This document shows positions 24,559-33,524 of a stretch of DNA of 64,000 nucleotides, piece by piece. The number at the start of each line of letters is the position of its first letter. Position 1 is the stretch's first letter. The notes beneath the pieces were generated by a model. It saw only the letters and a program-made list of their open reading frames with translations. It was not told the DNA's origin and did not search any database. A program made the translations under genes and the position numbers. The stretch comes from GM7GCV1 sp965222065 (GTDB lineage: Bacteria > Pseudomonadota > Gammaproteobacteria > Pseudomonadales > GM7GCV1), in assembly GCA_965222065.1 (NCBI GenBank), contig OZ244933.1:1426001-1490000 (forward strand), given 5' to 3'.

Positions 24559-27500
24559 CTACTTTGCAACTTCATACAAAGGGGAAAGGCCGACGATCAA
24601 AAGCATCCACACGGCAAACCGCAACCCAGGTGAACCAGAACGCCTTTTTTTATCAATCAGCCGAACATTCAACTGACCATGTACATTTCTGGAATATTTC
24701 TTTGTCTCTTGTGCCACCTCAATATCACTTTTGATGTAAGCGCTTAAATTTTTACGCCAGTATTTCTGTTGTTGCTGTTCAGTTTTTTTATCACCTAAAA
24801 ACAGCCTCACTTTGATGTCCCAGCGATTAAAGCCAAGGTCAAAGAGTAATTTCAAAAACTCTTTCGCCTGAAAGGCATGGGAAAACTCAAACCACTCATT
24901 TCGTTTATATACCCTATCTATATAGAGAGAAATAAACGCGTCTCTTTTATCAGGATCTACCCGACCGAGAATGGCTGCAACCCTGCGAGCATAGCGCTGG
25001 TCATCTTTTTTTCCTGGCATTCTTGGGACACATTTATAACCCCCATAGGTGTGATTAAAATTCTCTTGCCGAAATACCCTCGAGAACTTGGGGTCGGATA
25101 CCAACTGCTCGCAGCGAGCCAAGTATTTCGTCAAACTGGCTTCATCAACGCCAGTTAATTGGTAAATTAGATCCGGGTGAGAATTCAAACCAACTCTCAT
25201 ATTCATGGCGCTCCAGACATCAAAAATATCAGGCTCTGCCGGAGTAATCCCAAGGTCCATTCCCTGCCGGTATAAATGCTCCATGGTCACCGGCCTGAGC
25301 TTACGCACCACCGGAAAACTTTGTGCCAAAGTGCGCCCCAAAAGCTCCGTACCTGACTTTTTTCGGTGATAGGCAGTCGAGGTTGAAATCAAACCCATTT
25401 TGGCAAGATCAACAGGGTCATACAGCTTCGACTGATAAATAAGCGCTGCCAAGAACCAATCCAGGCAATGGATGTAGTGCTCTAAAGACACATCGGGGCC
25501 AGAGTGGCCTATCATTTGGGAGACCAGATAATAATGCCGGCGGGTTGGCCCTGCGTTCTCATAGATCAATTGAGCGAACTGCTTTGACTCCGACAAAAAC
25601 TTTTTCGTCTCAGGAAGATGATCAAAGAATCTTAGACTGACGTCGTGATCCGCAATCATAAGCCTGGCTATCATCCAGGTGGCGGCAGAATGCCTGAGAT
25701 GATGAAACCGAATATTGACCCGCTGAGTGACTTCACGCATGACTCGATGTAGCGGCTTAATAATTTCATCTTCTCTAAAATCCTGCTTCCCAAATGCCGG
25801 CAGAGCAAACAGGTAGCCGTCATCGTCCTCACTTGATGAATTTTTTAGCTCCTGCTCCCTACTGTTTATCCAGTCACGCAACCCATCAAGTTCAGACTTA
25901 GGCAGCAGGGCATAAAGCGGTACATTGCGCTGGGAGTTACCCGTTTTAAGCGTACGAATTTTATTTTCACGAACGATGGCAAAAAGGTCACGCCCCCCGA
26001 TGAGATCCTCAACTCGGAGGAACAAGACTTCTTTTCTGCGCATACCCGTTCGAAAACCAAGGATAAATACCAGCTTCATGATTTTGATCAGTTCTTCACT
26101 TTGATTTTTAGCGAGCATCGTCTCCAAAGTTCCTAAAATAGCCTGATACTCATCCTCACAGATAATTTCGGCATCCACTGGTACAAGTTCATTTTGAAAT
26201 TCAGACAACTCCTTTAAGCCGTAATCGCTCGTCATTCCTTTGCTTACCAAAAACTGCAAAAAGCTGTGCAAGAATCTAAGGTAATGGTTTCGAGTCATTC
26301 GACTTTTGGCTATTTCGGTCACACTACGAAAAATGGCCATCCAGTCCTCTGGTGAAAAATCATCACAATTCTGGTCAGAAACAAACTCCACTAATGCCGG
26401 GGCAACGGCATAGAGCATTTGCTGAAGGCTATTTGGCCTGGCATTGGCGCCAAGCCCATGCTTTCGATCAATAAGAAATATCTGCCATTGGGCAAGCAGT
26501 CGAACAATATGTGGCCGATCATAGGGCGCTTCTTTTTTAGATTTTGCGCCCGGGATTTTTGTACTTAGCCAATTTTCCAGCCTGGCTCGCAACTCCGCCT
26601 TTTCAGGTAATTTCGAGTAGCACCCATAAAGACTTTTTAGCGCAAGTCCCCCAAGATTAACGCCCTCTTCTTCATCAAAATCCTCATATGAGTTTTTTAA
26701 TTTCTCATCCAACGCCTCTTCCTGCACAGACTCTTCTTGCTGTACACCAAGCAAATATCGCCAGCATGGCTCCGTCAAAGAATGATTAATCGTTTTGCGG
26801 CTTGCGTAGTATGAGAACATTGAAGGAATTCGCAGATCCATCTCTGCTAACTGAGCAGCAACAAGCGCCGTAAAGTTTTTAAGCGATTTATCCAGCTCTA
26901 CACCACGTGCAGTAATACTCGCCTTCATCAACCCAAATAGAACACGGGTAAGTGATGCGGAGTCAAAAACCCTGGTTAAACAACCATCAATCTCTTTACC
27001 AAAAAATCCATTTTTTGCCTCTGAAAATTTCTGGATACTGGCCAATGTCATTGGATCAATAAGTATGCGTCTAAATTCTTGATCAGGTTTCCCTCTCCAT
27101 GACAAATCCGTTGATATCCATACCACCGAATCATTGGCATAGATCTCATCGGTGATAATCGCACGCAATAGGGCTCGCAGCCCCCCAGAGCTGCAAACCC
27201 CCGAATAACAAAGCGCATTCAACAGCACGTCACCAACAATTTGCTTGGCGGTCGTTTGCCCAGGAGGCTCAATCATTAGCTTACGCACCCTGAAAAGGCT
27301 GTTCACTTTTGGCATATCCAGAGGAGTGCCATGCGGCGAAGGCTGAGGAAAATGCATGAGATATCCAGGATCAGACGCAAAACGCCAAAGATCCTTATCC
27401 TCCCCCTGCCGAACAACAAAAGTCAGAATGTTTATTAGCTCAACACTATCCTCTGTATCCTTTGCCGCATGCTTTATAAGGTCTTTAATCAAATTCCAGT

Positions 27501-27705
27501 CAGGATTTTTCACCAACCTGTTGGAAGGATTTTTGTCGGTCAGCTTTCTGAGCACATTGTTACTTTTAAAGTCTGCAGCCAGAACAATTGCCTTTAATCG
27601 CTCAAACCGCTCTCTGTGATGCTCTCGAAGTCCGGTATTCGGCCAATCCCAGATAGGGTTTAACTCCTTTTTGGGCTTATTCTGATCCTCGGAGACATCC
27701 ATCAT
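24559..27705 (-). CDS. Very large tyrosine recombinase (1048 aa)
   Basis: The catalytic core is in the middle: RTGMRRKEVLFLRVEDL (Arg I near residue 555), FHHLRHSAATW (HxxR near 668), MIGHS (near 731) and the tyrosine in LEHYIH (near 743). All main residues of an active phage-integrase-type enzyme are present. A 500-residue N-terminal region with an acidic insert (about 320-350) and a 300-residue C-terminal extension make it two to three times the usual size. The chosen ATG at 27705 overlaps the stop of the 891-aa gene as ATGATG, so translation is coupled; the frame opens 13 codons earlier. It presumably catalyses integration or circularisation of the element. The extra domains are not recognised. 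Confidence 0.85.
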   Translation of the reverse strand: MMDVSEDQNKPKKELNPIWDWPNTGLREHHRERFERLKAIVLAADFKSNNVLRKLTDKNPSNRLVKNPDWNLIKDLIKHAAKDTEDSVELINILTFVVRQGEDKDLWRFASDPGYLMHFPQPSPHGTPLDMPKVNSLFRVRKLMIEPPGQTTAKQIVGDVLLNALCYSGVCSSGGLRALLRAIITDEIYANDSVVWISTDLSWRGKPDQEFRRILIDPMTLASIQKFSEAKNGFFGKEIDGCLTRVFDSASLTRVLFGLMKASITARGVELDKSLKNFTALVAAQLAEMDLRIPSMFSYYASRKTINHSLTEPCWRYLLGVQQEESVQEEALDEKLKNSYEDFDEEEGVNLGGLALKSLYGCYSKLPEKAELRARLENWLSTKIPGAKSKKEAPYDRPHIVRLLAQWQIFLIDRKHGLGANARPNSLQQMLYAVAPALVEFVSDQNCDDFSPEDWMAIFRSVTEIAKSRMTRNHYLRFLHSFLQFLVSKGMTSDYGLKELSEFQNELVPVDAEIICEDEYQAILGTLETMLAKNQSEELIKIMKLVFILGFRTGMRRKEVLFLRVEDLIGGRDLFAIVRENKIRTLKTGNSQRNVPLYALLPKSELDGLRDWINSREQELKNSSSEDDDGYLFALPAFGKQDFREDEIIKPLHRVMREVTQRVNIRFHHLRHSAATWMIARLMIADHDVSLRFFDHLPETKKFLSESKQFAQLIYENAGPTRRHYYLVSQMIGHSGPDVSLEHYIHCLDWFLAALIYQSKLYDPVDLAKMGLISTSTAYHRKKSGTELLGRTLAQSFPVVRKLRPVTMEHLYRQGMDLGITPAEPDIFDVWSAMNMRVGLNSHPDLIYQLTGVDEASLTKYLARCEQLVSDPKFSRVFRQENFNHTYGGYKCVPRMPGKKDDQRYARRVAAILGRVDPDKRDAFISLYIDRVYKRNEWFEFSHAFQAKEFLKLLFDLGFNRWDIKVRLFLGDKKTEQQQQKYWRKNLSAYIKSDIEVAQETKKYSRNVHGQLNVRLIDKKRRSGSPGLRFAVWMLLIVGLSPLYEVAK

Positions 27706-30377
27706 CTTGTCCTGAATGGGCAATCTATAGGCCTCCACCCACACTCAAGGGAAAGTTCCTCTATTGCCTGAGTGATCGTTCTTCGATAGTCAAGAATAGG
27801 GAAACTCGAGTACTGCCCCCAAGGCTGCTGCCCCATTGACCAGTGCGACATGAATGCATTCACATATTCTGCTGGAACGCCTTTCATGCGTAACTCTGTT
27901 CTTAAAAATCGACGATTCGAATTGATTGCAAAATCGAAAAAGCCGGCGACTTGCTGCTCGGTCCGACTGGGAAAACTGGGGATTAAAACCAGTCCTATAT
28001 TCGGGTCTCTATCCAAATAAAAGGGCTGACCGCTTTGCAGAATCCTCCTCTCTGCCCTGGTCATCCGCAACTCATCTAAAAAGCCAATCTCCTTAATCCT
28101 TGATCGATGAATATCCCAGTTCTCAAGTTGCCTCTTGAGCCCTTCATTAAGAGGGATATGTCGGGTATTAAAAAAGGATTTTGGTTTCTTAACTATAACC
28201 TCTACTTGTCCATCAATACCGCTACCCTTTACCAACCCATCCTTGTCCGACAGAGCAAAAAAATCTCCTTGCCCATCCATCCACTCGGCTCGCGGCAGTG
28301 GTTGATTCAACGCTCTGTAAGACGTTGTATAGGCGCTATACAAAACTGTGTAAGCAACAAAGTAATTATGCCGCTCAATCCTATCTCTGATCTTTAAAGA
28401 CTGATCCGGAGCTAATTCCGTGCTTTTAATTTTCTCCTGCAACGTCAAAACCATTTGACTAACAGCCTGAACTGTTGGGCACTGCTTTACCCCAACGGCC
28501 CCGGACATATTGTTTATCTTTACCTTTTTAACTTTTTTAGCCTTTACAGGCACAGGCCAATTCTCGTAGACACGCTCTATCACTTTCTGAACAGTTGTTT
28601 CATAGGCACTTGCCAGATAGGCGACATCAGGACAATAGTAATGAAGCTGGTTGAATGCGTTAGGTAGTTTTCTACCGCATATTAACGCCGCATCTGCAGA
28701 GTCACTGCCCTGCTTCAGGAGTTCATTTACCAAAAACCGACTTAGGTACGTACTTGATTTGGATATGAGTTTTCCATGATTTTCTTTTATATCTTCCAAA
28801 GTATCTTCATAGCACTGTTTGTAGTCTTGCCTGTTCCAGCTTCCAAAAGGGTGCTGCATTTCAATTCGCTCACAGGTCTTCCTTAATTTCCGAAAATATT
28901 CTGAGAACCCAAAATAGTCAGGAAGGCGCATATATCCCGCCGCAGTACGCTCTTGATTTGGCAAAGCTGTTCGGTCCGCATGGGAATCAGGTATCTGAAC
29001 TGGAAAGCGCCAATAACTCACACCACCTTTTCTCAACAGCTGGATTACACCTTCCGATATGGAATCTTTTTGAGATTCAACTATGCTCATGGCCTCTTCA
29101 GAAGTCCTCCCTAACCAAACCTGCATCATGGCAATCACTGCAAATTGAGCTGGCTTTAAAGAACGCTCTAAATTATCAACTTCCTCTTCAGAAACATTAT
29201 CTATGCTAGACCGCTGCTCTAAGGAATCAATTATCCGTTCTGTCTGTTTGATTGATTCTCTGAAACGGCGCCCTAAGGACTCCATTAACAGAGCAATCTC
29301 CGGAATGATGAATTGATTAAAGGTAAACGGGAGCTCCTGATTGGCCATGAGCAAGTGCTTAAGTTGATATTTTGAACGCCACCCGCCTGCACGTTGCTCT
29401 TTTGAACTTGGGGTATCCAGTCCGACTTTATCAGCTTGTGTTTCGTAAGGGCTAACATCATCCGTGTCCGCCACTTCAACTTCTTCCTCTTCTATCTCTA
29501 CAGTAAAGACCTCATCATCCTCTTGGTCTATCTGCATGTCCCGTAAACGTGGCCCGCTGCCTACCAGGTTAAATGAATATATCTGCCGCGTGACTCCCAA
29601 ACCAAAATTATTTTTCTTTCCTCCCCCTCCACCTCCGGTGCGTTTACTACGCAATCCCCGCATTCTTAAAAGCGAATTTAAAATCTTTGCAAGATTATCC
29701 ACATTTAACCTTTTAAATTGGACTAACTGCCATACGGTTAAAGTATTAAGATTCGTTATTTTATGAATGAAATCCGTCGGCGAATCCGACAAGATTTTAA
29801 GCTCTATACCTCGCCCGCCAGATGTATCGCTAAGAGTTCTCATTCCTCGATACATTTTACCCAAGAAATTTTTTTCTTTTACCGTCTTGTTTAGGCCATC
29901 CCAATCTTTGTAGGCACAAAGAAGATGCATTTGCAGAAAACGGAAGTTTTCGACAGCCCATTCCCAATCACCTACGTCGTGCATCACACATAACACAGTG
30001 TATAAAGGGTGCTCCCCCTGATAGTTATATGAGGGTATTTGATCTTCTCCCTTTTCGGTTCTTCCCTTAAAAGCTTGAGACCACCAGTCTGGATCTATCC
30101 CTTCTGAATTTTTTTGTGACGTATCAGGGTTTGGGATACATGCACAAGCCTTGGCAACAGGGATAAATCTGGAAAGCCACTTATATTCAGGCCAAGAATT
30201 CTTTTTAATCAGTTCCAGGCACTGTAAAAAGTTTTCTGAGACATCCACGATGGCCCCCAGCTTTGGAGGGGCATCGATAATTTTCAAATACTCATGATAA
30301 ATAGATTCGCTGACATCCTCCTTTATAAGCCCATATAGTTTTGGAATATCATCAGGAGTTTTTTTTGGCCTTGGCAT
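27702..30377 (-). CDS. Large tyrosine-recombinase-fold protein (891 aa), active site altered
   Basis: The last 250 residues carry a recombinase-like pattern: TTSYRALNQ (Arg near 688), RHIPL, NRRFLRTELRMKGVP (near 824, where the usual HxxRH reads RFLRT, so the first His is lost), MSHW (near 844) and GQYSSF (Tyr near 855). The first 640 residues are unlike anything I know; they include a glycine run (about 245-255), a strongly acidic stretch (about 285-310) and a Lys-rich segment (KAKKVKKVKI). It is the upstream gene of a two-gene operon with the 1048-aa recombinase. It could be a catalytically reduced partner or a DNA-binding co-factor. AT-rich, unlike the flanking genes. Confidence 0.75.
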   Translation of the reverse strand: MPRPKKTPDDIPKLYGLIKEDVSESIYHEYLKIIDAPPKLGAIVDVSENFLQCLELIKKNSWPEYKWLSRFIPVAKACACIPNPDTSQKNSEGIDPDWWSQAFKGRTEKGEDQIPSYNYQGEHPLYTVLCVMHDVGDWEWAVENFRFLQMHLLCAYKDWDGLNKTVKEKNFLGKMYRGMRTLSDTSGGRGIELKILSDSPTDFIHKITNLNTLTVWQLVQFKRLNVDNLAKILNSLLRMRGLRSKRTGGGGGGKKNNFGLGVTRQIYSFNLVGSGPRLRDMQIDQEDDEVFTVEIEEEEVEVADTDDVSPYETQADKVGLDTPSSKEQRAGGWRSKYQLKHLLMANQELPFTFNQFIIPEIALLMESLGRRFRESIKQTERIIDSLEQRSSIDNVSEEEVDNLERSLKPAQFAVIAMMQVWLGRTSEEAMSIVESQKDSISEGVIQLLRKGGVSYWRFPVQIPDSHADRTALPNQERTAAGYMRLPDYFGFSEYFRKLRKTCERIEMQHPFGSWNRQDYKQCYEDTLEDIKENHGKLISKSSTYLSRFLVNELLKQGSDSADAALICGRKLPNAFNQLHYYCPDVAYLASAYETTVQKVIERVYENWPVPVKAKKVKKVKINNMSGAVGVKQCPTVQAVSQMVLTLQEKIKSTELAPDQSLKIRDRIERHNYFVAYTVLYSAYTTSYRALNQPLPRAEWMDGQGDFFALSDKDGLVKGSGIDGQVEVIVKKPKSFFNTRHIPLNEGLKRQLENWDIHRSRIKEIGFLDELRMTRAERRILQSGQPFYLDRDPNIGLVLIPSFPSRTEQQVAGFFDFAINSNRRFLRTELRMKGVPAEYVNAFMSHWSMGQQPWGQYSSFPILDYRRTITQAIEELSLECGWRPIDCPFRTR

Positions 30378-30690
30378 GAAAAAATTTCCCTATATTTGCT
30401 TCAAGAACATCATTAACGATAGAATAATATCGAATTATAATAATATATTATTTTCCAATTGAGCCCAAAATTTTATATCTTAGATTGTTTTAAATGATTT
30501 AAATATTTTTAAAATAATCTGAAAAATCCCTTTATTTATAGGTTTTAAAGGCGATTTATATCAATTAATATAAATTAAAATTAAACATGGTGTAATGTTC
30601 ATAATGGGGGTCGGTGGTTCAAGAATTCCCTTTTAGATTCAACAGGATATAGTTCCTTCCCCCACTTTTTAAATCCTGTACAAGCTATAG
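30378..30690. other. AT-rich 313-bp boundary region upstream of the recombinase operon
   Basis: No ORF. The first 220 bases are strongly AT-rich and must hold the promoter of the recombinase operon; the direct repeat ATTTATATCAAT is at 30554. From about 30600 composition becomes balanced, suggesting the junction with host DNA. A stretch at 30607 (GGTCGGTGGTTCAAG) resembles a tRNA T-arm but no tRNA folds around it. Confidence 0.55.
30554..30565 (+). repeat. 12-bp direct repeat flanking the recombinase block, right copy
   Basis: ATTTATATCAAT, identical to 24018-24029, about 190 bases upstream of the 891-aa gene. Candidate attachment-site core; may be chance in AT-rich DNA. Confidence 0.35.
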
Positions 30691-31341
30691 CTAAAAAAGC
30701 CCGTAAGCGAGATATGCTTCCTTGGGATCCATTCCTTGTAATATGGCTTTACGAACCAAATTTTCAGTGTTCATAACCTCCTCTACACGCTCCACTGTAG
30801 ATTGGGCCTCTTCGGATGGAATAATTACCACCCCGTCCAGGTCGCCAAAAACGTAATCCCCGTTACTGATATCCACATCCCCAATTTTTATGTCTTCACC
30901 AAAACTGTCAGGGACCCAAGTGCCAACAACATCTCTTGGCGATTTATATCTGGCAAAAACCGGAAAACCCAGATTCAGGATAAATTCAGAATCCCTGGTA
31001 CCTCCGTCAACGACGTATCCATTCACACCTTTAAAATGCAGCGTTTCCGCAGAAAGCTCGCCCATATGAGCGATCGTGTGATCGTTAGGCTGACAAACGA
31101 CAACACTCCCGGCGGGGGCCCTGGATAAAAAATCCGTCCAGCGAAGCAAGGTTTCATGGGGATCCAGATCCGGATCAAGATGGCCACGAACAGTAAACGC
31201 TTCGCCTGCCATTTTTTTTGACGGGTCCAAAGGCGCTATCCCTGGAGGCAGGACACACCTGGTTATGCCTTTTTCACGCAGCGCGTCGTATACGGCGCCA
31301 GAATAACAATTCATTAAACGCCTGGTTATATCGCTGGTCAT
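30691..31341 (-). CDS. RraA-family protein (HMG/CHA aldolase-like)
   Basis: 216 aa from the ATG at 31341, which follows AGGGAGG closely; a TTG at 31371 would add 10 residues. The fold markers are SGAVYDAL near the start, AGEAFTVRG, GVNGYVVDGGTRDS and GDLDGVVIIPSEEA. The GGxRD motif and the Asp after it bind the divalent metal and oxo-acid in 4-hydroxy-4-methyl-2-oxoglutarate aldolases. RraA-fold proteins also act as RNase E inhibitors or as sugar-acid enzymes; the context of exported sugar-type proteins and dehydrogenases favours an enzyme. Substrate unknown. Confidence 0.85.
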   Translation of the reverse strand: MTSDITRRLMNCYSGAVYDALREKGITRCVLPPGIAPLDPSKKMAGEAFTVRGHLDPDLDPHETLLRWTDFLSRAPAGSVVVCQPNDHTIAHMGELSAETLHFKGVNGYVVDGGTRDSEFILNLGFPVFARYKSPRDVVGTWVPDSFGEDIKIGDVDISNGDYVFGDLDGVVIIPSEEAQSTVERVEEVMNTENLVRKAILQGMDPKEAYLAYGLF

Positions 31342-31431
31342 TAGCCTCCCTAATACTCGGAAATTCTCCAAAACGATACCGGCAATACGGCCAGTATGAT
31401 TTTGGTTACATCGCTTTAAAAATTTTGCTGA

Positions 31432-32610
31432 TTATCTGCACCGGGCATTTTCCGGATTCGCGACCCAGACAATGGCATCTTTAAACAAGGCTGAATAATC
31501 CGGGTTCGCGTAAACTTCAGGCAAGTGACCTATTGCGGTGTATAGCGCACGACCATCACCCACACAATTCGACCAGATAATGGGGTGATCCTTACCCATC
31601 GCCAATCTCGGGGGCACTACCTCATAAGTAGATTCGTCCAAATTGGCTATCACATTGACACCATTGGAACGCGGGCTCGATTCGAAGGAATACCATTCTT
31701 CCCGCAATGTCCAGCCTGGCATTTGCTGCTGGCCTATTCCACCTGCGGTAGGCTCAATGGCAACATATGCTTCCTGAAACTGCTGCTCTCCTACGGGGTG
31801 ACCTATTGCGCGGGCATCACCCAGCAATACTTCCTTGTACCAGGGCCAAATATCAAACCAGTAATTTCCAGCAGCGTGGATTCCCAGGTAACCACCGCCC
31901 CCGGTAATATAATCCCTGTAAGCCTCACGCTGACTTAGTGTAAGTGCATCACCAAAGTTGTTATTCCAGATAACCAGGTCAAACTGGTCAAGTGTTTCGG
32001 GATTAAAAACAGCGGCGGAGTTTGTCACCACGACTCCCCAACCAAGCTGGCTAGCAATATTTCGGATTGCCTCGGTAGCGGCAGCGACGACAGACCCATG
32101 ATGAAAACCAACCACCTTGTTAAATACCAGGATTCGGTGTTCCGTTTCAGGAATAGTCAGCTCAGGCAACTCAATATCATAGTTGGCACAGCGTGCCTTG
32201 CGATCCATGTCAGTGATATTGAGCAAAGCAAGTGCACGATTGATCTCTTCTTGCTGAGACTCTGAAATCTCATGACTGCGGGCCACCATACGCACGGACC
32301 GGGTCAAGCTGTAGGTCGACCTTATCTCGGCAGTTGGTGGCTCAATGCGCTTGTCGTCGTCGGGCAAACTATCCAGAAATCCCGGCAAATGTTCATTAAC
32401 TACCTCTTTGGCATTTTGACTTACCAGAACATGAAAAAAAGGGGAATCAAGAGAAAACGGTGTATCTCTTAAGGGGCAATCTGCTATTTGGGTTTCTTCA
32501 GCATGCAGGTTTTGAATAAGGCCTGTAAATACCAATAGGCAGGCTGTCAGTAAAAACCTGACAGGACAAGATTCAAAAGCATATGGAATATTTTTATTAT
32601 TGGATTTCAA
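31432..32610 (-). CDS. Exported ThuA-like domain protein
   Basis: 392 aa with a signal peptide (hydrophobic run FLLTACLLVFTGLIQ, cleavage near LHAEE). Residues about 50-150 are an N-terminal domain I do not know. From RILVFNKVVGFHHGS the ThuA (class I glutamine amidotransferase-like) fold follows: FDLVIWNNNFGDALT, GGGGYLGIHAAGNYW, the EEWYSF segment and GRALYTAIGHLPE. ThuA-type proteins are linked to keto-sugar/trehalose metabolism. It is divergent from the SDR gene. A second, shorter ThuA-like protein is at 36997. Confidence 0.85.
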   Translation of the reverse strand: MKSNNKNIPYAFESCPVRFLLTACLLVFTGLIQNLHAEETQIADCPLRDTPFSLDSPFFHVLVSQNAKEVVNEHLPGFLDSLPDDDKRIEPPTAEIRSTYSLTRSVRMVARSHEISESQQEEINRALALLNITDMDRKARCANYDIELPELTIPETEHRILVFNKVVGFHHGSVVAAATEAIRNIASQLGWGVVVTNSAAVFNPETLDQFDLVIWNNNFGDALTLSQREAYRDYITGGGGYLGIHAAGNYWFDIWPWYKEVLLGDARAIGHPVGEQQFQEAYVAIEPTAGGIGQQQMPGWTLREEWYSFESSPRSNGVNVIANLDESTYEVVPPRLAMGKDHPIIWSNCVGDGRALYTAIGHLPEVYANPDYSALFKDAIVWVANPENARCR

Positions 32611-32734
32611 TGTTTCCCCCAGGCTCAGTCTCTAATGACATAAGCTATTATGTTTATACTGTTGCAGCTTAATATAGTTTCAATGAAAAACCACAACTAA
32701 GCCATCTCTCTTAAACCAATAAATAAACAGCAAA

Positions 32735-33502
32735 ATGACGAACCTTCCCAGGACACCCAGCTTTGCACTTAAGGGTCAGCGCGCACTGGTCACAGGCGCG
32801 AGCCGCGGAATTGGCCTGGCCTCAGCTGCTGCCCTGGCACAGGCTGGGGCGGAAGTTACGCTGGTTGCTCGTAGTGAAAATGAAATTCAGCAGGCCGCTG
32901 AAGCGATTAATACTTCGGGCGGAATTGCCCATTTTGAGTCTCTGGATGTGTCCAGTCTGGACAGCGTCAGTGAGTTTTTTGCCGGGCGCCCTGCGTTCGA
33001 TATCCTGGTAAACAATGCGGGTACCAATCGCCCCAAACCATTAATTGAAGTCACTGAAGATGACTACGAAGCCGTGCTGGATCTCAACCTGAAAAGTGCC
33101 ATCTTTGTCAGCCAGGCATGCGCCAGGCAAATGCTTCATGAACAGGTAAGCGGCTCGATCATCCACATCAGTTCCCAACTAGGGCATGTGGGCAGCCCGA
33201 ACCGTTCCCTGTATTGTGCCTCCAAGTGGGGACTGGAGGGCTTTAGCAAGGCACTGGCGCTGGAGCTGGCGCCACACGGCATTCGCAGCAATACGATCTG
33301 TCCCACCTATATCGAAACACCCCTGACCCAGCCCTACTTTGAAGACAAGGCATTTCTCGAAAGTGTGTTGAAAAACATTAAACTTGGCCGACTGGGCCAG
33401 GTGGAAGACCTGATGGGCCCTGTAGTATTTCTCGCCTCCGAGGCATCTGCCCTGATGACTGGCAGCAGTATGATGCTCGATGGCGGCTGGACGGCCGAAT
33501 AA
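32735..33502 (+). CDS. Short-chain dehydrogenase/reductase
   Basis: 255 aa classical SDR. NAD(P)-binding TGASRGIG near residue 20, NNAG near 92, catalytic Ser in ISSQLG and YCASK (Tyr/Lys) near 160, C-terminal MLDGGWTAE. Like gluconate 5-dehydrogenase/KduD-type sugar-acid enzymes in pattern, but substrate cannot be read. 22 bases upstream of the FMN-dependent dehydrogenase gene, so probably one operon. Confidence 0.9.
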   Translation: MTNLPRTPSFALKGQRALVTGASRGIGLASAAALAQAGAEVTLVARSENEIQQAAEAINTSGGIAHFESLDVSSLDSVSEFFAGRPAFDILVNNAGTNRPKPLIEVTEDDYEAVLDLNLKSAIFVSQACARQMLHEQVSGSIIHISSQLGHVGSPNRSLYCASKWGLEGFSKALALELAPHGIRSNTICPTYIETPLTQPYFEDKAFLESVLKNIKLGRLGQVEDLMGPVVFLASEASALMTGSSMMLDGGWTAE

Positions 33503-33524
33503 TCCTAAACCGGAACAAATGTAG

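Noticed and set aside
30604..30660. tRNA-like T-arm (GGTCGGTGGTTCAAG) near the right edge of the recombinase block
   Set aside because: No acceptor, D-arm or anticodon stem can be drawn around it. It could be a worn attachment-site tRNA fragment, but the evidence is too thin for a call.
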